Shown: one piece after another, positions 6,857 through 7,207 of the stretch | Layout: each line of letters starts with the position of its first letter | Position numbering within the stretch: position 1 is the stretch's first letter | Assembly (NCBI GenBank): GCA_947378905.1 | Contig: CANCLV010000049.1 | Span: 1-7,207 of the forward strand | Direction of reading: 5' to 3' | Source of the DNA: Opitutia bacterium | GTDB taxonomy: Bacteria > Verrucomicrobiota > Verrucomicrobiia > Opitutales > UBA953 | Length of the DNA stretch: 7,207 bases | Program-made: the position numbers and the translations under genes | Notes under the pieces: generated by a model | What the model saw: the letters and a program-made list of their open reading frames with translations, nothing else | Told to the model about the DNA's origin: nothing | Databases searched by the model: none

Positions 6857-7207
6857 TTATTCGTTGGGAGGTTTAATCTCAGGTGACTTGCTGTGACGAG
6901 CCCTTTTGCGGGCTAAAAAACCATCCTCTCGGGGTTGGGGGGTTGAGGCAATCCAAGCGATCGCGATAGGGGCGGCTTCGGCTAGGCTTAGAGGCGGATT
7001 GTTTACTAGGCCGGGGAATCGATAGGTATGCTCAATTCGAGGCTGTAGATCGGGGTCTAGCTCGTTTCCAGAAATCAGTAGGGCAATGTGTCGACCGGGG
7101 ACGCGAACGGGGGTTCCTAGGTCAATTTTGCGACCAATTTTACCAGTCAGCGCAACCACACAGCATTTTTCTTTAACTAGTTTTAGTAGTCCGCCGAGGG
7201 CAGCTGC
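6857..7207 (-). CDS. C-terminal part of an unrecognised protein (5' end beyond the window)
   Basis: The frame stays open from the TAA at 6857-6859 to the right edge, giving 116 visible residues. A GTG at 7159 could start a 100-residue protein. The codons upstream of it continue as a plausible helix and strand (LGGLLKLVKEKCCVVALTGK), so I prefer a longer gene truncated by the window. The visible part alternates strands and helices: a hydrophobic strand (CCVVALTGKIG), a second (HIALLISGNELD), then a helix (LSLAEAAPIAIAWIAS). It ends in a disordered Pro/Arg/Lys-rich tail (ARKRARHSKS, PEIKPPNE). This looks like the end of an alpha/beta enzyme domain with a basic tail, but I cannot name the family. 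The next gene starts 6 bases downstream, so it heads or belongs to the operon with the unknown helical protein and the AmpG-like permease. Confidence 0.72.
   Translation of the reverse strand, partial: AAALGGLLKLVKEKCCVVALTGKIGRKIDLGTPVRVPGRHIALLISGNELDPDLQPRIEHTYRFPGLVNNPPLSLAEAAPIAIAWIASTPQPREDGFLARKRARHSKSPEIKPPNE

Noticed and set aside
6932..6950. G-rich run (GGGG and GGGGGG tracts) as a possible G-quadruplex
   Set aside because: Only two solid G-tracts are adjacent, which is short of the four needed, and the run is inside a coding region.
1..7207. Search for mobile elements, CRISPR arrays, tRNAs, toxin-antitoxin pairs or defence genes
   Set aside because: I saw no transposase, terminal inverted repeats, regularly spaced repeats, cloverleaf or recognisable defence domain; the region looks like ordinary chromosome.

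Overview
The window is a compact, gene-dense stretch of a bacterial chromosome with roughly balanced base composition. I see no insertion sequence, CRISPR array, tRNA, rRNA or phage gene. The housekeeping gene prfB, the tight head-to-tail spacing and the protein families all point to core chromosome. The consistent lack of Shine-Dalgarno sequences and the general look of the proteins suggest a Gram-negative lineage, possibly Verrucomicrobiota or a related phylum. That placement is an inference from protein character only and is weak.

Left part, minus strand: prfB (peptide chain release factor 2, about 934-2079) is followed after 4 bases by a gene running off the left edge (1-929). The latter encodes a protein resembling the circularly permuted ATP-grasp / glutathionylspermidine-synthase-like ligases. 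The two are very probably co-transcribed. This prfB is read in one frame and lacks the usual programmed +1 frameshift, at exactly the residue where E. coli has it.

Middle, plus strand: after a 165-base divergent intergenic region, one large gene (2245-4800) encodes an 851-residue tandem M16 zinc metallopeptidase. Its first half carries the catalytic zinc motif and its second half has lost it.

Right part, minus strand: three closely packed genes are read right to left. The first is the C-terminal part of an unrecognised protein entering from the right edge (6857-7207). The second is a 255-residue helical protein of unknown function (6083-6850). The third is a 12-helix MFS permease of the AmpG/PAT type (4797-6077). 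Gaps of 6 and 5 bases indicate an operon. The permease gene ends against the peptidase gene with overlapping stop codons, so no terminator fits between them.

Together the set covers translation termination, peptide-bond formation by an ATP-dependent ligase, intracellular proteolysis and possible cell-wall peptide import. Only the operon relationships are supported by the layout; no common pathway is demonstrated. I found no convincing evidence of a new defence or mobile system. The items most worth following are the unknown 255-residue partner of the permease, the ATP-grasp-like protein beside prfB, and the frameshift-free prfB in a neighbourhood without Shine-Dalgarno sites.
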